A DNA stretch of 10,362 nt. Source: an uncultured Bacteroidota bacterium. GTDB lineage: Bacteria; Bacteroidota; Bacteroidia; NS11-12g; UBA955. A program made the position numbers and the translations under genes. The stretch lies in contig CAIRMY010000030.1 of the NCBI GenBank assembly GCA_903879775.1, positions 1 to 10,362 of the forward strand. The letters run 5' to 3'. This document shows positions 6,429 to 10,362 of this stretch, one piece after another. Position 1 is the stretch's first letter, and every line of letters starts with the position of its first letter. The notes under the pieces were generated by a model that was not told the DNA's origin, searched no databases, and worked only from the letters and a program-made list of their open reading frames with translations.

Positions 6429-7694
6429 TTATTTTGTTAGATTGCTAAATTCTAGAGGTGAAAGTCCCGTATGTTTTTTAAAACTCACATAAAAAGTTGT
6501 TCTAGAATGAAACCCAGACATATTGCCAATTGCTTCGAGGGTGTATTTTTTCTTTGTATTGCTTTCTATGAGTGCAATTGCGTGTTCAATTCTCATTTCA
6601 GATATGATATCTGGAAATGATTTTTTCATTTGGTTATTTAGCACAAAGGAGATATGATGAACTGGAATAGAAAAATGAATACTTGCCTTGGTTAAAGAAA
6701 ACTGAGTGTCTTTATAAAGCTGTAGTTCCCTAATTTCTTTAATGATTGATTTGGCTAAGTGAAGTTCTTTTAATGAGTCTTCATTGAGTTCTATTTTAGC
6801 ACTATTCTTATTTTGATCATTTATTTCAATTAATTCATCAAACTTGATATTTGGTTCAACATTTTCTAAAATCGGTGGAAATTGGTTTATATTCAATTCT
6901 TTGATTCTTGGGATACCAAATAATAAAATTGGATTGAAAAATATAAAGGAACTAAGTAAAATTACGGCTATAGACACGACAATAAATGGAAATAAATTTA
7001 AATTTACCTGAGTATTGGAAGGGGAATAGACAAATAAATATTTTAAATTGTAAATGATTGACATCAATGTTGACACAACAAATATTCCTAAAATAATTAA
7101 AAAATTTTTAACCCATAAGAAAATTCGTTTTTCTGTAGTGCTCATTTGATCATTGACAATGCTGTAATAGTAACGCCATGAAAACATTAAGTAGAATGTA
7201 TAGGAGGAAACTCTAAGGAGGTAATTTGTTTTTACAGTGAAAAATAAGCCTTTGAAATTTCCATATAATTTGTAATCATTTAAAATGATATCTGTATGAT
7301 TTTTAAGTTCTGCAGCGCTAAATAAAAACACCGGTGCATTGTCAACTGCACTAACAACAAAGGGAAGGAAATGCAAAAGATGTATACTCTTGTATTTGAA
7401 AGATTCATTTAAATTAATAACGATATAAAAATATATGGCGGGGGGAATCAAATAATAAATTGGTGTAAAAATTCTTAATGCAACTGGGATGTATGTGAGT
7501 AATCCTGAAATTCCTAAAAAGTGAGTGAATGCATAGAGGAAGTTTCCAATGAGAATGACCAATAATAAGTTACGCAGTTGTATGTTCCCTTTTTTTTCTA
7601 TAATCAAAGATAAGCTGATCAGAAGTGAAAATACAGAAGCTATAATTAATGTAGTAAGAGTAGTAAGTTCGATATTTGAAAAATCACGATACAT
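6429..7694 (-). CDS. Membrane-anchored AraC-family regulator: 7-TM N-terminus with C-terminal HTH domain
   Basis: The 421-residue protein joins an integral membrane half to a DNA-binding half. About seven hydrophobic segments can be seen, near residues 10-32, 40-61, 66-93, 105-128, 160-180, 191-217 and 232-260. A linker rich in Asp, Glu and Asn (about 265-310) follows, then an AraC domain (about 318-419). Its first helix-turn-helix includes FSLTKASIHFSIPVHHISFV (332-351). The second includes YTLEAIGNMSGFHSRTTFYV (384-403) and ends with FKKHTGLSPLEF, the standard AraC signature. With seven segments the N-terminus would be outside and the HTH in the cytosol, so it plausibly senses a membrane or external signal and binds DNA while anchored. 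The ligand and targets cannot be read from sequence. It diverges from mfd across 100 bases and has its own -7 element. Confidence 0.87.
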   Translation of the reverse strand: MYRDFSNIELTTLTTLIIASVFSLLISLSLIIEKKGNIQLRNLLLVILIGNFLYAFTHFLGISGLLTYIPVALRIFTPIYYLIPPAIYFYIVINLNESFKYKSIHLLHFLPFVVSAVDNAPVFLFSAAELKNHTDIILNDYKLYGNFKGLFFTVKTNYLLRVSSYTFYLMFSWRYYYSIVNDQMSTTEKRIFLWVKNFLIILGIFVVSTLMSIIYNLKYLFVYSPSNTQVNLNLFPFIVVSIAVILLSSFIFFNPILLFGIPRIKELNINQFPPILENVEPNIKFDELIEINDQNKNSAKIELNEDSLKELHLAKSIIKEIRELQLYKDTQFSLTKASIHFSIPVHHISFVLNNQMKKSFPDIISEMRIEHAIALIESNTKKKYTLEAIGNMSGFHSRTTFYVSFKKHTGLSPLEFSNLTK

Positions 7695-7708
7695 TTAATT
7701 AAGATAAA

Positions 7709-7716
7709 CAAATATA
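7709..7716 (-). promoter_or_regulatory. Bacteroidetes -7 promoter element for the AraC-like gene
   Basis: The minus strand reads TATATTTG, an exact TAnnTTTG match, 14 bases before the AraC-like ATG. I see no TTG at the -33 distance. It faces away from the mfd element at 7772-7779. Confidence 0.55.
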
Positions 7717-7771
7717 GCATTTTTGAACTGATTCACCTCGTAAGTTGAACATTTCAGTAACCCTTCTTTTG

Positions 7772-7779
7772 TATCTTTG
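7772..7779 (+). promoter_or_regulatory. Bacteroidetes -7 promoter element for mfd
   Basis: TATCTTTG exactly matches TAnnTTTG and ends 15 bases before the mfd ATG. A TTG at 7745-7747 lies 24 bases upstream, slightly beyond the usual -33 to -7 spacing, so it is a possible partner element. Confidence 0.6.
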
Positions 7780-7794
7780 CTGCCCTAATAGTAT

Positions 7795-10362
7795 ATGAAT
7801 ACAAGAGATATATTGCATGAGTATTGTGAGTTAGAGCCTTTTAAGGAATTGATTTCATTGGTTGAAAAAAATAATGAAACAATATTCCTTCAAGGTTTAT
7901 GTGGTTCGGGTGGTGCTTTAACAATCTCTGCATTGTATTCTCGTTTTCAAAAGCCCATGTTGATTGTACTTCCAAACAAAGAAGAAGCGCTTTACATGAA
8001 GTCTGATTTGGAAAACCTTCTATTGGGTGAACCCATTTATTTTATTCCAGAAACTTTCTTAAAACCATTTCAATATCAAAGAGAAAATGCAATGGCTGTG
8101 CAGGAGCGCATTGAAACTTTAAGTTCAATTCGTAAAAATAACAAACGAATTATTGTTTCCTACGGCCGTGCAGTTGCCGAATTTGTGATTGATAAGGTTC
8201 ATCTTACACATAATTCCTTTGAAATTGCAAAAGGACAAAATTTAGATATCGATTTCTTACTTGAGTTTTTAGAATTAAATGAATTTGAAAGGGTTGATTT
8301 TGTTTTTGAACCTGGTCAATTTAGTTTGAGAGGTGGAATTGTTGATTTGTTTTCATTTGCGCACGAATTTCCATTTAGAATTGAACTCGATGGCGATATC
8401 ATTGAAAGTATTCGTTCTTTTGATGTGAATAATCAACTTTCATTAAAGGAAATGGCTCAATTTTCTTTGGTTCCTAAAATAAAAGCAAGTTCCGAAATTA
8501 AAAAGGCATCAATCTTTGAATATCTTGAGCCCGAAACTCTTTTGGTTACTTTAGATTCTTTTTTACAATTCGAAGAACTTGCCAAGGGCTGGGAATCAGC
8601 CTTACAAAGTTATCAGTCGGCAATCGATTTAAATTCAACAAATGTGCCTCCGCATCCAAAAGAAATATGGATGTCGCCAAAGGAATTTGTGAACCTACAT
8701 GCGCAATATAAACGAATTTTCTTGGGTGGAGATAAGCCATTAGATAAATTTACAAACGTTGCTTTTAGGCAGGAGCCTCAACCTATTTTTAAGAGAAATT
8801 TCGATATGTTAAAAACCTGGTTGGCTCAAAATCAGGTAAATAAATTTCAAACATTGGTTTTTAGCGACAATAGCCGACAAATCGAACGGCTTCAAACAAT
8901 TTTGAAAGACACTGCAATTGAACACGAATTTATTCCAATTTACGTGGGTCTTTCTGGGGGATTTATTGATCATGATGCAAAACTCGCTTTAGTTACAGAG
9001 CATCAGTTGTTTGATAAATATTATAGACCTCGTTCTCGTCAGCAATATTCGAGCTCAACAACACTTACATTAAGAGAATTAAAAAATTTAAAGCCAGGTG
9101 ACTTTGTAACTCACATTGACCATGGCATTGGACGATTTGCTGGTCTTGAAAAAATGGAAATGAATGGTGTGAAGCAAGAAGTTGTTCGACTGGTATATAG
9201 AGATAACGACCTTTTATATCTGTCGGTCAATAGCTTACATAAGATTAGCAAGTATTCAGGCAAAGATGGAACTGCACCATCCATGCATAAGCTTGGAAGT
9301 GGAGCTTGGGAAAAGCAAAAACGCACAACCAAGAAAAAGGTTAAAGACATTGCCCGAGAATTAATTGCACTTTATGCCAAAAGGAAAAAGGAAAAAGGTT
9401 TTGCATTTGCTCCTGATAATTATCTTCAAATTGAATTGGAGGCTTCATTTTTTTATGAAGACACACCAGATCAAGCAAAAGCAACTGAAGATGTGAAAAG
9501 AGACATGGAAAACGAACAACCTATGGACAGATTGGTTTGCGGTGATGTTGGTTTTGGCAAAACAGAAGTTGCAATGCGTGCAGCATTTAAAGCCGTTTGC
9601 GATAGTAAACAGGTTGCTATTTTAGTTCCAACTACCATTTTAGCACAGCAGCATTATCGATCCTTCAAAAAACGATTTGCTGGTTTTCCCATCGAAGTTG
9701 ATTATTTAAATCGCTTTAAGTCTACAAAAGAGCAGAAAGAAACTTTAGAAAAGTTGAAAAATGGCAAGGTAGATGTAATTATTGGAACCCACAGAATTCT
9801 AGGAAAAGATATGGAATTTAAAGACTTAGGACTCATGATTATTGATGAGGAGCAGAAGTTTGGGGTGGGAGCAAAAGAGAAATTAAAGGCAATAAAAGTG
9901 AATATTGATACACTCACATTGACCGCAACTCCCATTCCTAGAACTTTGCATTTTAGTTTAATGGGAGCTAGAGATTTGAGTGTAATGAATACCCCTCCAC
10001 CAAATCGACAACCTGTTCATACAGAATTGGCAACTTTCAATAGAGAATTCATAGGCAAGGTTGTTTCCGATGAAATGAATAGGGGCGGTCAAGTGTTTAT
10101 AGTTCACTCCCGGGTAAAAGACATTCATGAATTGGCGAATATAGTAAGTTCTGAAGTTCCAGGATCTAGGGTTTGCGTGGCGCATGGACAAATGGATGGA
10201 CATGAACTTGAAGATGTTATGGTCAGGTTTATTGAAGGAGAATATGATGTTTTGGTGGCTACTACCATTATTGAGAGTGGATTGGATATCCCTAATGCGA
10301 ATACAATTATCATTAACAATGCGCATATGTTTGGGTTGTCTGACTTACATCAAATGCGAGGA
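7795..10362 (+). CDS. mfd: Mfd transcription-repair coupling factor, C-terminus cut by window edge
   Basis: Mfd is an ATP-driven DNA translocase that removes RNA polymerase stalled at DNA lesions and recruits UvrA. The 856 visible residues, of about 1,100-1,150 expected, follow the family order. A UvrB-like N-terminal region (about 1-290) comes first, with a degenerate Walker A (GLCGSGGA, 34-41), as is normal for Mfd. The RNA polymerase-interacting domain starts near 430 (LKPGDFVTHIDHGIGRF). The translocase follows with an intact Walker A (GDVGFGKTE, 583-591), Walker B DEEQ (684-687), TATPIPRTL from 710, and IIESGLDIPNA near the end. The sequence stops at LHQMRG, inside motif VI (Q-x-x-G-R-x-G-R), so the rest of the translocase and the UvrA-masking D7 domain lie outside. 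The ATG follows a -7 element by 15 bases with no Shine-Dalgarno site. Confidence 0.97.
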   Translation, partial: MNTRDILHEYCELEPFKELISLVEKNNETIFLQGLCGSGGALTISALYSRFQKPMLIVLPNKEEALYMKSDLENLLLGEPIYFIPETFLKPFQYQRENAMAVQERIETLSSIRKNNKRIIVSYGRAVAEFVIDKVHLTHNSFEIAKGQNLDIDFLLEFLELNEFERVDFVFEPGQFSLRGGIVDLFSFAHEFPFRIELDGDIIESIRSFDVNNQLSLKEMAQFSLVPKIKASSEIKKASIFEYLEPETLLVTLDSFLQFEELAKGWESALQSYQSAIDLNSTNVPPHPKEIWMSPKEFVNLHAQYKRIFLGGDKPLDKFTNVAFRQEPQPIFKRNFDMLKTWLAQNQVNKFQTLVFSDNSRQIERLQTILKDTAIEHEFIPIYVGLSGGFIDHDAKLALVTEHQLFDKYYRPRSRQQYSSSTTLTLRELKNLKPGDFVTHIDHGIGRFAGLEKMEMNGVKQEVVRLVYRDNDLLYLSVNSLHKISKYSGKDGTAPSMHKLGSGAWEKQKRTTKKKVKDIARELIALYAKRKKEKGFAFAPDNYLQIELEASFFYEDTPDQAKATEDVKRDMENEQPMDRLVCGDVGFGKTEVAMRAAFKAVCDSKQVAILVPTTILAQQHYRSFKKRFAGFPIEVDYLNRFKSTKEQKETLEKLKNGKVDVIIGTHRILGKDMEFKDLGLMIIDEEQKFGVGAKEKLKAIKVNIDTLTLTATPIPRTLHFSLMGARDLSVMNTPPPNRQPVHTELATFNREFIGKVVSDEMNRGGQVFIVHSRVKDIHELANIVSSEVPGSRVCVAHGQMDGHELEDVMVRFIEGEYDVLVATTIIESGLDIPNANTIIINNAHMFGLSDLHQMRG

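Noticed and set aside
7891..7920. Broken Walker A at the start of Mfd as a sign of gene decay
   Set aside because: The UvrB-like N-terminus of Mfd normally lacks a working ATP site; the real translocase Walker A and DEEQ box are intact.
9958..10326. 122-codon minus-strand open frame
   Set aside because: It is the antisense shadow of the highly conserved Mfd translocase region.

Overview
The window looks like ordinary chromosome of a Bacteroidota bacterium, most likely Flavobacteriales-like. The evidence is the low GC content, Bacteroidetes-type -7 promoter elements (TAnnTTTG) in front of four genes, the absence of clear Shine-Dalgarno sequences, a bamD-rpoZ-coaBC gene chain, a transketolase split into two polypeptides, and a LytTR regulator. 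No mobile element, CRISPR array, tRNA or rRNA was seen.

Region 1 (1-2208, minus strand) is a tightly packed chain read right to left: bamD (outer-membrane assembly lipoprotein), rpoZ (RNA polymerase omega) and coaBC (coenzyme A synthesis). The coaBC gene runs off the left edge. Neighbouring genes overlap by 4 and 14 bases. Region 2 (2281-5541, plus strand) is an apparent three-gene operon. It holds a transketolase N-terminal (thiamine diphosphate) subunit, a secreted von Willebrand factor A (VWA) protein, and a transketolase C-terminal subunit. It ends at a strong intrinsic terminator that lies inside the 3' end of the convergent LytTR gene.

Region 3 (5499-7716, minus strand) holds two regulators separated by 255 non-coding bases. 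One is a 7-TM membrane protein with a cytosolic AraC-type DNA-binding domain, the other a LytTR regulator with a degenerate receiver-like N-terminus. Region 4 (7772-10362, plus strand) is mfd, the transcription-repair coupling factor, cut by the right edge inside helicase motif VI. Two divergent promoter regions of about 100 bases each (bamD/transketolase and araC-like/mfd) carry back-to-back -7 elements.

Most of the content is housekeeping. The most unusual points are the secreted VWA gene wedged between two halves of one cytosolic enzyme, the very short leaders implied by the -7 boxes, and the terminator buried in the opposite gene. I found no clear evidence for a wholly new multi-gene system. 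The VWA-transketolase arrangement is the best candidate for follow-up.
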